Shown here: in pieces, positions 21,301-33,679 of the stretch
How the letters are laid out: the number at the start of each line of letters is the position of its first letter
Position numbering within the stretch: the first letter of the stretch is position 1
Assembly (NCBI GenBank): GCA_902702965.1
Contig: CACRXP010000051.1
Location: 124,893-188,892 of the forward strand
DNA length: 64,000 nucleotides
Direction of reading: 5' to 3'
From: Spirometra erinaceieuropaei
Lineage: Eukaryota; Platyhelminthes; Cestoda; Diphyllobothriidea; Diphyllobothriidae
Translations under genes and position numbers: made by a program
The notes under the pieces: generated by a model
Seen by the model: only the letters and a program-made list of their open reading frames with translations
What the model was told of the DNA's origin: nothing
The model's database searches: none

Positions 21301-24300
21301 CTTACTTAGAAAAATGTAGGCTGTTTTCCGTAATTTTTCCTTATCTCGCGCATATATCTTATTCTTACCATAGTTTTCAGCACGGCAAAAGGCCATATAT
21401 TTGTAAATGTGCACAGAACAACTCTGAAAAGTGCTACATTTATTTTAGGGACATGACATGGGACAGCTGTCAAAGTGAATCATCAATAACAGGTGCTGAC
21501 CGTGTAGATAGTACTGCTTATTAAGTTTTTAAGTGAAGTGTTCCATCCTATCATCCGACAGCTCGTAAAAGTGAAATCCAAACGCTTTCGGAGATGTTTC
21601 CTGTTCTATCCATGTACATTTAATATGAAACCATACTTTTTCGGGAAAAGTAGTGCCGGCGAATTTGCAAGCTAAAGAAAATAATGGATGGCCTCCATTT
21701 GGGCTCGTTTTTGCCATTTGTCACAGAAGACGGACGGAACCAATCATACCAATGGAAATGGAAGTCTTGAATGTGCAGTATTCCAGAATAACTATCCGAT
21801 TTCACAATAATGTTCCTGCGTAGCATACACCACCAACACTTCCCATTTGCTAAACAAAAGGAACCAAAACACGCAGTGGGCGTCAAGGAGTTTGCAGCAG
21901 GATTGGCTTAATTCCCACAACAAAGACTCCTATCGTAAAAACGGGGCTATTTGTCCTTCAGTACCAATTTCTCCACTTTTAAAAATCTAACGATAGCGCC
22001 TTTGTCAAAGTCAGGACAATTTGGCCAGATCTTAAGTGTCTGAAGTGGTCCAATAAGTTGCGCATATTAACGAGGCGCTGATGTTTTGTAAAGCTCTGTA
22101 GAATTTTACTGAGCGCAAAGAAAGCGCGATGGCTCTGTTCTAGCTCATGTATTGAGTACGGTGGTGTAGGTAAAAATTTACGTTCTTATAGCTGTTAGTT
22201 CTGGAGATGCATTCTCCCATGCGGATTTAAGAGAAGAAGAAGAACGCTTTGGTGAAGAACCCATTTAGCCAGTTATGAAAGCGCTACATCATTGCTTAAG
22301 GTTATTAAAGTTGCCTTTCCCTGAAGTATGTTGGTTCTGCTTCCGAGCTCGGGTTTTTCCGGCTTGTGCGTCGATACAAGTCCGTTTTTATAAGAACTAA
22401 TCCTAAATTTGCTACTTCACTCGTCCAACATTGAGGTTTTCGAAACCGGTCCCACATCGAAGGTCTTTACGCCCCTAAGGTTAGTTTATTGTGCTTCTCC
22501 ATATACTTCGTCGCTTTCATGGCCATTTAGCATATCAGAAAATCTTTTAAGTTATTAAGTTAAAGGAGACAGTAGCATTCTTTCAACTGCTGTTATTTAA
22601 GTCATGGAAAACTTCCAGCAAGTTATACTTAGCAAATAAAATCAGGAAATCGAACCGGGAATGATATGCGTATATTTTATAAACCATTTGTCGTCAAACT
22701 TTCCCAAGTAATAAAACCGACATTGCGGACACTTTTATGCAAATAAAACTTTCCGGCCTGTGAAATATTAACTCAGACTTATTTTATTTAGGTTTTCTTA
22801 AGCAATTTTACGCCGAAAACTCGGTTGCCCTATAATAGGTCATTAATATGCTACATGTTCCTATGCTACAGGTTCTTTAAAATTCAAAAGAGTACTCGTG
22901 TTTTGAATACAAAAAGCAGTTAGTAAGGTATAGAGAATGCTTTGCACAAAGTCAAAAATATTATAAGAACATTATCAATGCGCATCCTTTTAACGAGGTG
23001 ACCCATCTTTAATATAATGAGTGTATATCTAACGTCTCGATCAGCGGAAACTACATATTGAGAACACTATATTCCATTAAATAGAATGTTCATTAAACAG
23101 CGTAAAACTTCCCAAATTACTTTACTTATGAGGTCCAAAATCTTTTCCTTTTAAACAACGCTTGCTTTTAAGGTACCTATCTATAATATCAAGGCACACA
23201 CCAGTAAGAAAGAGTGCTCATTGCATGCTCAAACGATTTTATACTTCTCCCCGCTCGCAAACTTTCAGTAATCTACCCAGAACCAATTCAGATTAGCAGC
23301 GACTGCAGTGACGTGCTGCAATCTATACTCACTCCTCAACAGGTAGATGTGCGTTAGAGAATGCATCTTTGTGCCACTTACACATCTCTCCAGAAATAAA
23401 TACAGTCAGCACACCGGCAGCGACAGTTTGCTACTCACAACTCAGGCTGAGCTAACCCCAACGACCTGCTGCCAGAATCAGCTATAAAGGTTCTCTTTTC
23501 AAGGCCTAAATGTTGCAATTACGGCACCGTTAAGATCAAATATCTGGAGTGCAATTATTTGCTACCAATTCGCGATTATTTTAGTTAAAATATGCTCAGT
23601 GCAACTTAGAGATTATCTTGAACTTCTATAAAGTTTATGGTACATTGCACCCCTGCAAAAGCCTGCCTTTGTTAACTTGTATCTACATTTTCGTTAAATC
23701 GCCCTTTAGAATGACTGAGAAGAGGTTGTCAGTGCAACTTCAGTTTCTTTGTCTTTCTGCAGTTCACCAATGCATATGCAACTTTATCGACTCAAATTCT
23801 ATCCCAAATTTCGACAACTCTCTTATCAATTGACAAGGTTTTTTGTTCAGACCTCTTTAAACGATCAGCTTCTTTTCCCTTTGAGTGAACATATGGAAAT
23901 TCATAGTTTGTATGTAATCAAGAAATAATAGTTTGTGTATTGTAAGTAAAATCTCCAAATACCATATGCGATGACTAATGAAAGAATTCTACAGATAATA
24001 GAAGCCAAAAATGGTCCCGTTATTCTCTAGGAGATGCTGATAGATGTCACTTTATTTGTGAATGTGTGATTATGTAGTTAAGAGCGTTTACATTCAGATC
24101 ATCCCCTGGAGCGATTAGTGAACTTCAACTCTCGCAAAGTGCTTTTTTGTTTTTTGACAGGTCTATTCAGCTTTGAAGTCAGCCTAATTCAAAGGTGCAC
24201 GGATATTAAGTCGGAATCTGTCACTTCGGTTACCAAGTTTTCGCTTGTACCCGTTTCCACTCTAGTTACTGTTCTCATTCTTTTTTAGACGAAACGTTTG

Positions 24301-26154
24301 CATTATCCGAGCACGTTTGCGTGGTAAACTGTGATATAAACTTGCGCACTACTAATATATCTACGGATTCGGAAAAACGGGGGGTCGACTTTTAATTTTT
24401 TGACAAATTGAACATACTCTTATACGTGGCAATAACGCCACGCGACGCTTATCTGTATAGAATCAAGTTGCAGGATCCTACAAGCTTCTATAACCTTTAT
24501 AAACCCTGTGAAGTAAGTCCGTTAAAACCATTAACAAGTGCCTTTTCACTCAAAGTCATCACATGAATTAGACAGATATCGCACTTTTAAAATATATTCT
24601 TAACAAAAACACTGCCAATGGACGTTTATTAGTACATCCCGGTAAGGTCTAAGTTTTCCTCGCCGCCACTGTTTTAAGAGTTGTTTTTTGCTACTGGATA
24701 TTACTTCAACTTCTCATAAGTGTTGCCGGGAAAACGCATTCTTTCGTTAGTATTTATGATGTACGTAGCCGCAGGCCGAACCATTAAACAAGGCAGTAAG
24801 GCAATTACCATAACGCATTTTTCAAAGACTGACATTTCGCAAATTTGGGTCCATGTCCATTTTTATAAGTCCAAGTACACATGAAAAGGCCAACGCTTAA
24901 TAAACCATTCTATCTTCCGCTGGCTGGAGCTGGGACAACTACCATGCTTTCTGCATGTGATTAACCCGGAAAGTGTGCTGACTGGCGCTGCCTCGACTAA
25001 TTACATAACCAGCAACTTGCTCTAATGGAGAACACCCAGTTTTGGCGTAGAAGTAATTACAGCGCCTTCTTACAGCATAGTTTTGGTCTGGGTTGTAATC
25101 TGAGACCTAGTAAGCCATCGACGGATGATAGTCCAGCCAAATGGATGTCTGCCTCAGCGATAGGGTTCGGGACAGAAGGGTGGAATGCGCGTTTATCCAC
25201 AGTCAAATAGAGATTTTCGGTCGCAGTAAATTAAGGTTTCATCTCGTCGATTCAGACCGGAAACTTTGAATTAATTCAAACCTTCTCGGCGTTGTCCTGG
25301 GTTCCTTTACTCTACCCGGCAGTGTCCTTGCAGATCCCCCGACGCAGTTCTGGAGCCAATCCTATGAACTGTTCCAGGTTTCTATTCATGTTTGTGGTGG
25401 AATGTGGGCATGTGCAGGCAAATAATTATCTCCAGCGGGTAAGAACGGAAAAACCGCCTTGAAAAGCATCACAGTAAAGGGAATGTGCGCCCGCTGTTGG
25501 GTGTCATTCTTAAATCGGCAATTTTTTCTCGGATATTCGTTCATGGGACGGCATTTACTTTCAGGACATCACTCTGACTGCCCATCCATTGATGTGCAGC
25601 GGTCTCGATAAACTGCAGATTACGCGGAGAGGACTGCGTTTTTCTGTACTTGACTGATTCCTGCGAATGTCCAACAATCGCCCGGGCCTGTACCTTTCAG
25701 CAGTCCCGTTTCGTTTCCGTCTTTTACATGTCGATGCAAGAGGAGGGCAGTTCATTGTTCATTCTTGTCCTTACGAATGCTATTTTGGTCAACCAACCCG
25801 GCAATACTACTAAGGAGCTTTATAGATTTCGTTTCAAAGTCAACAAAGACGGCGTTCACATGCAACCAAACCCCTACACCAGCTATAGATAAGGGCTCAT
25901 TTTATCTATAAAGAGCAAATGTGTAAATGTGCGAATGTCTCACAAAGGGGTTAGTAACTCTCTTGCTCTTCCTCGCCAAGTATGGCGTGTTAAATTTGTT
26001 CATTATTGTGTCCGAATAAAATCGTTTGTCGTCAAAAGACAGTTGGGCATACTTTTTGTCATTTCGTGGTTTTCTAACAAAAATATTCAAGTTGAACTTT
26101 TCAGAACTGCTCCATTTATATCTGACATATATCCCTTTCTTGAAGACGGTTTCA
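21301..26154. other. Non-coding stretch between the repeat cluster and the zinc-finger element
   Basis: Mostly AT-rich. Blocks near 25020-25210 and 25320-25760 are GC-richer with overlapping frames and may be old repeats. A minus GTAAGT near 23380 has no acceptor or open exon nearby. Confidence 0.45.
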
Positions 26155-27130
26155 AGTGTATTAATTCACTGGCGTCTTGGTGGTGACATTTCGACCGTCG
26201 TTTCTGACGATGTCGACCGCGTCCTCCACAGCAATGTGAAACAGGCACGATGACTTGTGCGAGTTTTATTTTATAGTGAATTTAGATTTGCACAGCGTCT
26301 GCCGCACTCTCTCTTCCCCATCTGGACCCGGTGTCAAGACACAGTCAAGAAGACCAGAAGCGAGGAAGGGCGCAGGTGGATGGCATGGTTCAGCCAGCAC
26401 CTTGGCGTTCCACTCCACATCTCCTGGTCTACACAGCAAATGACCAGGATTTTAACCAACAACAAAAAAGTGGCTGGCACGGCCGGAGCCGCACCTAGAG
26501 GTGCCGTCACAGCTGACTCGGATCCCACGGAATGGGAGTGTCATAAAGGCCACATCAAGAAGGAACCATTGCAGCCCGAATCTTATACCACCAGTCGGCC
26601 ACTCCACACGACACTGGGCCGGCTGCGAGATCCAAGTCATCCCGTCAGTTGGCAACTTTCCAACTAACGGCTTTTAGCGCAGCGTGATAGCCGTGATAGT
26701 GAATGTTGGTGCTGCAGTCACTGGTTCGCCAGTTTCTGTGCGATGTATTCGCAAGTGACCGACCAGGCCGGTGCATGAGGCGAATGTACGGGGACAGTGT
26801 GGACAGGAGTAGTCGGCGATGTTCGCGTCAATTTCGGAGTTGGTGGCAGTGGTGGAGTTGCTGATGGGGGCTGTGCTAGGCGGCGGTGTGTGCGTTGGGC
26901 TAGGCAGAGTGGATGAGCAGGAGATGCTAGGTGCGTCGAGACTGCGGTCAATTCCGCTGTCGTGGATACGCAAGTGACCGAATGCGCCCCTTCGATGAGT
27001 GAATGTGCGGGGACAGTGTGGACAGTGGAGGTGAATGTGGCGAGTGTGGGTTGGTGTTCCAGGCACTGGTTCGCTAGCCTCTGTGCGATGGATTCGCAAG
27101 TGACCGATCAGGTCGGTGCATGATGATACC
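26155..27130 (-). mobile_element. 5'-truncated retrotransposon tail with C2H2 zinc fingers
   Basis: A GC-rich block in AT-rich surroundings. On the minus strand it starts abruptly near 27125, inside a zinc finger, carries the zinc-finger reading frame to 26674 and continues as about 500 bp of non-coding sequence to about 26155. From memory, tapeworm RTE-type polyproteins end in such finger arrays, and strong 5' truncation is usual for LINE copies, so I read this as the 3' end of such an element. No reverse transcriptase is present in this copy. The distal limit near 26155 is set only by the change in base composition. Confidence 0.6.
26257..26670. repeat. Non-coding 3' part of the zinc-finger element, dispersed repeat
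   Basis: A plus-strand frame of 136 codons crosses this block (26257-26667), but it lies antisense to the zinc-finger element and its composition (Ser/Gly/Pro-rich, with overlapping open frames on both strands) fits GC-rich repeat DNA rather than a gene. A segment near 26535-26567, reading ECHKGHIKKE on the plus strand, is closely matched in inverted orientation near 35950 (ECNKGYIKK), so part of this block occurs at least twice in the window. Confidence 0.5.
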
Positions 27131-27132
27131 AC
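26674..27132 (-). pseudogene. C2H2 zinc-finger tail, truncated at both ends
   Basis: An open frame of 152 codons read from GTG. It contains a half finger (DLIGHLRIH), then CPHCPRTFTHRRGAFGHLRIH and CPHCPRTFASCTGLVGHLRIH; each full finger has two Cys two residues apart and two His three residues apart. The fingers are joined by a Ser/Thr/Pro-rich linker (TPPPSTAPISNST) and by TEASEPVPGTPTHTR-type spacers. The repeating HRTE-GEPV spacer is what I recall from diphyllobothriidean sequences. The frame stops at 26674 before the next finger expected after TETGEPV, and the first finger lacks its Cys pair, so the protein is a remnant. The fingers would bind nucleic acid. Confidence 0.7.
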
Positions 27133-27195
27133 GTTAGGGGACTCTCTTCTGGAATATGACGATAAATGTATTTAGAATTTAAGCCAATGACTTAC

Positions 27196-27255
27196 CTCAT
27201 TTTCTAGCCTTTTTACGTAACGGGCTCTGAAAACACCGCCGTCAGCAACTCTGAA
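27196..27255 (-). CDS. Candidate internal exon beside the zinc-finger element
   Basis: Minus-strand acceptor ending GTCAGGTTGACAG, exactly 60 bases, then a strong donor GAG|GTAAGT (27195-27190). The frame FRVADGGVFRARYVKRLENE is open from one codon boundary to the next; the other two frames contain stops. The second half looks helical. It lies about 70 bases upstream of the zinc-finger tail on the same strand. Splicing to an AG near 27146 would join it in frame to the finger sequence, but that acceptor is not the best one there. Function is not recognised. Confidence 0.42.
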
Positions 27256-30200
27256 CTGTCAACCTGACCAACTGCGTCAAGAAGAATTTTGCTATAATAG
27301 GTCCTTCCCTAGCGTCCTCTTCAAGCAAACTTATTTCCAAGTTTGGATGAAAGAAATCAGTAAAATCGAACTCTAAGCTCTCGCAGAAATCCACGGTTCA
27401 TCATTACCTACAGCCCTTTTAGCTGTAAATAATTTCTGTATTTTCCATTCTTTTGTAATGATTATTATGCACAGAAGCAAGCTTTTGTCCTTTTATAAGT
27501 AGGCTATTTGGTTACTAAAATCTCGTGTCAAACCCCTTTTGTCTGCGTGGATTTGCTAGTTTATATAGCTTGTCTCGATAAAACCTTGTTGGCAAAGTCT
27601 TTGGACTGCCTAAGGTACTCAAACTAGTTTCTGATTTGAGCTTAGTACTATGTCCCTTCAGTACCATCATAAGTTTCGTTTTTAATCTTTATAAAAAGCA
27701 TTTTTATAGTTGGACGTTTTTGCTATTTGTGGCAGCGAGACAAACTTCATATCACTAAAAAGGCAATTAACAGTTTGTTCGCTTCCCTAGCCGATAGCAC
27801 CTTTCTTCTACGAGCTCAGGACTATTCCAGTTTTTGAACCCTTCTTCAACAAGAGGGTCTATTGAGGCAATCTTCATCTTTCCGGTTTTTCATAATCTAC
27901 AACAAGTTCTTTGGAATAGAGCCCGCCCTTTAGTTAATTCAGTAACACTATCCACTGAAATTTCTTCCTTTGTCTGACTAGTGGATAACAGTTAGGAATC
28001 ATTTTATTTCCTTAAGGGCAAAAAGTTTCAGAGAAATCGGTACCTTAGATGGAGGATAATCTACCTTTAGGTAGAGGGTAAAAGGCCTCTAAGCTCTAAA
28101 CGTGTTGTAAACCCGAAATGGGTGTTTTTACTGTGATATTGGTTATTACCCGAACAATTGCCTCTGTTATTATTTTCTGTCTACAATCCATTTTTTCTTA
28201 TTCATGGAAGTGACCTATAACATGTTAAAGGACTAATTCTACTTCTAAATTCTGTTTACCTTTACATATTCGACTTTATAGGCTTTATTGACATAAATGT
28301 TAATTGGCAAGGAAATATCACTTCCAGCGATACGCTGCACATCACTCTGAGGCGGTTACACTTCAACCAAAATATTTCTGATGCAAATGTAACGAATGTA
28401 ATGTGAAACAATTCCCCTTTGCCCATCTCTCCTCTACTTTGTGGAAGATTACATGGTAGGCCCAGGGAAGGCCAGGATTTATCTGCCCTCCAAAACACGG
28501 TAGCAAAAATAAATGTGCTTAGGGTTTCTTTCTGTAGCGGACGTCCCTTAGCGCCGTTATAAATCATCTGAATAGATTGCGGTGTGAAAGAGCGTACATG
28601 GGGTATGTCTGCGGTTCTAGTCCACTGAAACATCGGCCACTGCTATCACGACAATACTATTGCGTCACTCTCTCAGCGCCCGCAGTTTTTATGCTGCCAA
28701 TTACGTTCTCTACAGCGCAAGCCACACCAGGCTGTTGATATTCACGTTTTATTACGTCTGCTGACTATCTGCAGAAATAACTTGGCATTCGCCAGAGGAG
28801 AATTGACTAAGACCTCTTATGTTAAGCTCCACTTGGATTTCATGCAATTTTGACAGTTTGACATATTCTAAGTTAGCAAAGGAATCAGTTTCGCGCCCAA
28901 ATAATCCATTATGTTCCGTCAAGAATAGCGCTTGTTACAATCTTTAGCAGCTATGCAAGTTTGACCCTACCTGGCCTCCGGAAGACAGAAATTAAGCCTG
29001 GGTTTAAACCCAATTGGTGTTTTTTTGGAATAGAAAGAAAATTCCTAATTAAACAACCTCGGAGGATCTGCATTTGCTCTCTGGCGGTCCACAAAACACC
29101 GACATCTACGTCATGTTTCAGCCAATCAAAACTCACAGTTCCGTCATTGTGCTGTGCGAACCATTTAAAAATGGATTACATGTTTTCATTTGTAAATTCC
29201 CCGATACGACGTCAACATTCCAGTCGGATAATGAAAGCCCTCGATGCACTCGATTTCCACCCCAACTATGACAAGTGTTTTGACACCTTGATGCCGTCGA
29301 GCTATTCCATGGCTAAGAAAAAGGGGACATAATTCGCCTGGCGTTTTCACCTCCTGTTCGATCCCATCATCATCGGAGACAGCAAAAGGCAGGGAAGGCC
29401 AGCGGATAAGGACTGTAGTCCTCACAGAATATAGTTGCTACGCCGCTACTTGTCCACTGATGCCAGCAACTCATGCGTTTACGACAAATTTTCATGGAGG
29501 GAGCGGTACTGAACAGATCATGCTGACGCAAGTAGTTAGCGGCTGCGATTTAATCACCAGTAAGGTGATACTTGATCTGGCGCAAAAGAGTTGTGATCGT
29601 GAACAGTGCTCATGCTCGTACTTCCCCTGGTCATAGTTACTCTATTAAATAAGAATCTCCCAGTTTCATGCAGAGGTGAGAAATCGTTTGATTTACTTAT
29701 GAGCAGATGATCATAAAACAAGCAGCTCGCAACTTACATGAAGACTTCGGTTTAACCAAGTTTGAAGGTGTGTCATGGCCCTGTCCAGAAAGCAGTGCCT
29801 TGAGGTTTGGCGTAATGATTCCTTATTACTGGTACGTGCTTGAAAATCCAGGACCATCTACTACTGCTGCAGATTACAAGTGTTCACATGTGAAAAAAAC
29901 CTTGCTGCTAGCTATCACTGCAATTTTTTCCTTCAAGAGCCCCTTTTTATATCCGGCTGAAGTTAACTAAGAATAGGCTCCTTGATGCTTGCATCGCTTG
30001 TTTTCACTTTTCCTTGGCACTACTTAAGACGACTAGTTCTCTATTAACTCTTTGTTTAGATCTGCCAACCAGTAGCGCCATTTTCCCGGTCTCTTACGCG
30101 CAAGTCCGGCAATTCAAAGCTTCCGACACCAGGAACTTCTGACCACCACTACACGGAAACATTATTTGTTTACCCCATGCCTGGTTAAATTTTCGGTAAG

Positions 30201-30652
30201 TCACATCTGTCTTCACCCTCCTCCTGGATAGTGCCGTAATTGTCTACTAGGTTAGGATAACCTAATTGACTTAGGGTTGGATATTAAATTTATGGCTAGT
30301 TTTAAGATAACGTTTAGCTCTGAGACTGGCGTTATGTATTATGTTTAGGGTTTTAACAAAGTTTATTGGTAGGTCCAAGTTTATGCAATGCTGCCGCTGG
30401 ATGCTTTGGAAGTTCCGTTTTTGTAGTCGGTTTTGGTCCTTAAAATCGATTCGTGAGTATAATTCCAAGGGTATTCGACTAATATAGCCTTGCTTTTCGA
30501 CCATGGAATCCTTGCCAGGAAGAAACCTGCTGTTTTGGCTTTCTCGTCGTTTTTGTGTGATCTAAGGCAGCAGAATTTATGTAACTTTGTTATGGAAACT
30601 GACAAAAATGTTAAGTTATTCAAATTACTCACGAACTCACCGAGGGAATTAC
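27256..30652. other. Non-coding with a repeat-like GC-rich block
   Basis: 27300-28260 is AT-rich and empty. Minus frame 28262-28633 (123 codons) and plus frame 28961-29332 (123 codons) have no recognisable motif. The block 29340-29640 is GC-richer, lacks a long frame, and holds a 6-bp palindrome (atcacc, loop agtaa, ggtgat); it looks like a dispersed repeat. Confidence 0.4.
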
Positions 30653-30713
30653 CTGACCGCCGGAGTCGTAGAGACCTTATATCACCATGATAACCAATTG
30701 AATTTTTCCTTGA
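30653..30713 (-). CDS. Candidate internal exon, Ser/Arg-rich
   Basis: Minus-strand acceptor CACTTTAGTGCAG, 61 bases, donor TCAG|GTAATT. The only open frame reads SRKNSIGYHGDIRSLRLRRS and leaves in phase 1. It lies inside a longer open frame that runs to 30381. Not recognised. Confidence 0.28.
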
Positions 30714-31939
30714 CTGCACTAAAGTGTCAGTTAGGCAGGCAATGCTGTCTTAATTTGCTACTGAAAAGGTCATTAAGGTTGCATTTTGTCCTTCGGCGTT
30801 TCACTTTTTTCGTATTTTACCGTAAATCATGTCCGTCGAATTCCCATCTCCATAAATTTGGCTAAAAACCATCTTCTACTTAGACGTTTAACCCGCCCTC
30901 ATTATCATTTGTCGGCTGCAATTCTCAATCTAATCAGCTCAGTCTTCTGTTTTTCGAAAGTCCCAGGAATAGTACGCAAGTTATTGGGCATTAAAAATAG
31001 TAAGCAAAAATGTAACTATCATTTCCAGCATTTTTAACTGTCGGTCAGCTGAACTCTGTGAATAACTCACATCTGAATCTGGGCCCACCTTTTCGTTCGA
31101 GTTTGACATTCGAACAGTTGAGCTACTAATCCGCCAAATTAAAGTGACATCCACCAGTCCGACCTGATTGTAGGTCAGAATGCGAGCCTTCCGTCTTGCC
31201 TCAAGGGTTCCAGTCCAGATTCCCTCAGGATCCTAATGTTAAAATGGTAATCAGGGAGTAAAAATTCAGTCTACTGCGACTCAAAGTGAAATTTCTGTCA
31301 CGCTGATACCTTTCGTAAACTGCCACCCTCCAGCGAAATTTCCAACCCCTATTTAGTCGGGAATAAAAGGTAGAACGAAATTTTCGGTCGGAAATGCAAA
31401 GTGAGTTTCCCTCTTTATGAATCAACCATGTTTACATCCTATAAAATTATGTAAAAGGGTTAAAGTAGGCGGTTTGGATGTAAAAAGAGTAGTGAGGATG
31501 TATGTGATTTTTCTCGTCTCCCAGAAGTCTTTATGTCTTTGAAGCGTGCTTGTTATCTGAAACAATATCATTTATACTAAGTGTCTAAACACCACAGTGG
31601 TGTGTGCCGCATACATAGTTCAAAGTATTTGAAGCTACAATTAAAATCATTCTCGTCGGCGGAATCTGTGAGAAATTCTATGCTGTGTGAGGGGAATCAC
31701 CACAGTTACTGACCACAGTGAAATGGGAGAAAGCCCCTACGGGTCGTAAATATGATGTATCATTGACTTAGGAGGTCAGGTCAGAGACAACAAGTGGAAT
31801 CGATCTGTCTATTAACATAGTGTATTTCCTAGGTGGATTAGATTCGTGGTCTCCTTGCTCTTTTTCCCACGAGGTCGCGATGGGTATGGGGAAACTAGTG
31901 AGGTAGATGATGGGCAACTACGTCTCAGTATAATTTCAG

Positions 31940-32233
31940 GTCAAAAATAAAAACACAACCTCCACCGTAGTCGATGAGGTATCGCAGACGCAGCCTGACA
32001 TGCCTGACTTCCTTGAAGGGGACTCAGTCGTAGGTGGAGAGGACAGGTTAATAAGAGGCAGAAAACGAAATATGACTGGCTCCGCGCAAGCTTTTACGAA
32101 GTTCGGGTTCACACGTGTTACCGCTCAGGCTCAGAAGAGGGGGAGCGCGCTGGCGGCAGATGGGCGCATTAAAATCTCTGTCACCCCTCAGATCATCAGA
32201 GATCTGAGGGGTGAGCATTTGCTGGAGTTATAA
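31940..32233 (+). CDS. Candidate terminal coding exon with an embedded perfect hairpin
   Basis: After an acceptor-like CAGTATAATTTCAG the plus strand is open for 97 codons to a TAA at 32231-32233; a TAA lies in frame just before the AG. It encodes an acidic start (DEVSQTQPDMPDFLEGDSV), a basic patch RLIRGRKRN, TKFGFTRVTAQAQKRGSAL, and IRDLRGEHLLEL at the end. An in-frame ATG lies at 32000. GC content is higher than in the flanks, as expected for coding DNA or for a repeat. Codons for TPQIIRDLRG fall in a 14-bp perfect inverted repeat. No family recognised. Confidence 0.35.
   Translation, partial: VKNKNTTSTVVDEVSQTQPDMPDFLEGDSVVGGEDRLIRGRKRNMTGSAQAFTKFGFTRVTAQAQKRGSALAADGRIKISVTPQIIRDLRGEHLLEL
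32181..32214. repeat. Perfect 14-bp inverted repeat (hairpin)
   Basis: TCACCCCTCAGATC at 32181-32194, loop ATCAGA, then GATCTGAGGGGTGA at 32201-32214. It is the longest perfect short-loop stem I saw in the window. It is GC-rich and lies in the last third of the candidate exon 31940-32233. Confidence 0.95.
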
Positions 32234-33658
32234 GGTAGGCGGGCTGCTCCCGCTCACAGCGCAGTCGCCATTTCTTTTAGTCGGCAGTTTATTCTTGAGA
32301 GCTTATGTGCCTTAGTTAGGAGATAAAATTAATAAGTTATTTGGCGGTGAAACCTGTAAGGTCTTATTCAACTCTGCATGAGGCAAGAAATCCATTTAAG
32401 AGTCAGGGGCTGTGGTGCCGTAGCGAGGAGTGCATTTCCGATACATCAGAAAGTAGAGTGTTTTAAAGAGCGTTTTACATTTTTTAGATTCTGAGTTGGC
32501 ATAAATTTAAAAGGTTATGCTTTGGATTCCGTGAGGTAAAAAGTGGGATACTATACTACCTCAATCTGTAGTACGCCCGCAACGGAATCAAAATAGTTTA
32601 AAAAAAACCTTTCATATGCAGAAAATCAGCCACATAACGGAACAAGGGCAGCTACTAATCAAATTTATCTAGATCGCAGCAGCCCAATTAGGCCTATTTC
32701 GGCCAACTTTGCTTTTTCGTAGTGCTTGTTTTTTACATATCTTATGAAATAGTTCGTTGGATTTTTCACCGGAAAGACCTACATAGTCACATTGCGTCAC
32801 TTCTCCCCTCCAAAACATTTTCTCTAAATTCAAAGTACAAAAGGGCTAAATCTTCCTGGCTAACTCAACTCTGGGCCTGGATAACCTGGATCGGTACTTA
32901 AGCCATTCACATTCCCGATCTCCCTTGAAAGGACTATGCGCACGCAGCTAAATGGTAACGCTTGACTTCGAGTTCAGCCACAAAAGAATCCAGGTTCTAG
33001 CACAAGGTTATCCAGATACTGGTTGTAGAATGGTTGACTGACGACCGTTAACAAGCCAGAACTTGCCAGCTAAGTCTTTCTTCGAGCCGAAGTCAAAAGG
33101 AGGCAAGTGTGTGCCTTCGCGCAACCAGGTCGGTAGGGAGTCACTTCTATAGGGAATGATATAAGTCTTGTGCGCATGCAGATGCTGAGACTTATCGTGT
33201 ACTGTCAATAGGGCTGTCGTTGTGGAATAATTTGTCTGTTTGGCGGTGGCTATGTGGCCTCGCTGCAGGGCGTAAGAGTGCTGTTCTTAGTAACAATTTT
33301 TTCTAAGCCATTGACTGGCTCTTTCCTTCACTGCTTTGGCTATTCATATAGATCTGGGTGACATTAGCGAGCTTTTCTCATAATAGGATCCTAGTATTCA
33401 CCACTCATGAAAGCGAACTAACAATTTGGGACCCTTTAGACTTTTCCCAATACCTCTTCATTGTCACGCTTATTTTCCCAAATCGATGAGTAAATACGGA
33501 CGTATAATGGTTCCTTACACTGTGATTTGCACTCCACTTTTTTATTGTGAATAATTCTTTAGTTAAAAATATGCATCTTTCCCTAACATGAATTCCTTTT
33601 AGAACTAGATGTCTGGTATGCAGTTCGTGACCTAGCACGTGAAACTTGCCGAAATTTA

Positions 33659-33679
33659 CGAGTGATTGCTAATCACTCG
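33659..33679. repeat. Perfect 9-bp inverted repeat
   Basis: CGAGTGATT, loop GCT, AATCACTCG. No gene on either side. Confidence 0.9.

Noticed and set aside
26257..26667. Plus-strand frame of 136 codons as a gene
   Set aside because: Lies antisense in the 3' part of a retrotransposon tail, with part of it repeated elsewhere in the window.
28262..28633. Minus-strand frame of 123 codons
   Set aside because: No motif and only a weak donor-like site after its stop.
31105..31220. tRNA-like motifs (TAGCTCAACTG on the minus strand, GGTTCCAGTCC on the plus)
   Set aside because: The two boxes are on opposite strands and do not form one promoter.
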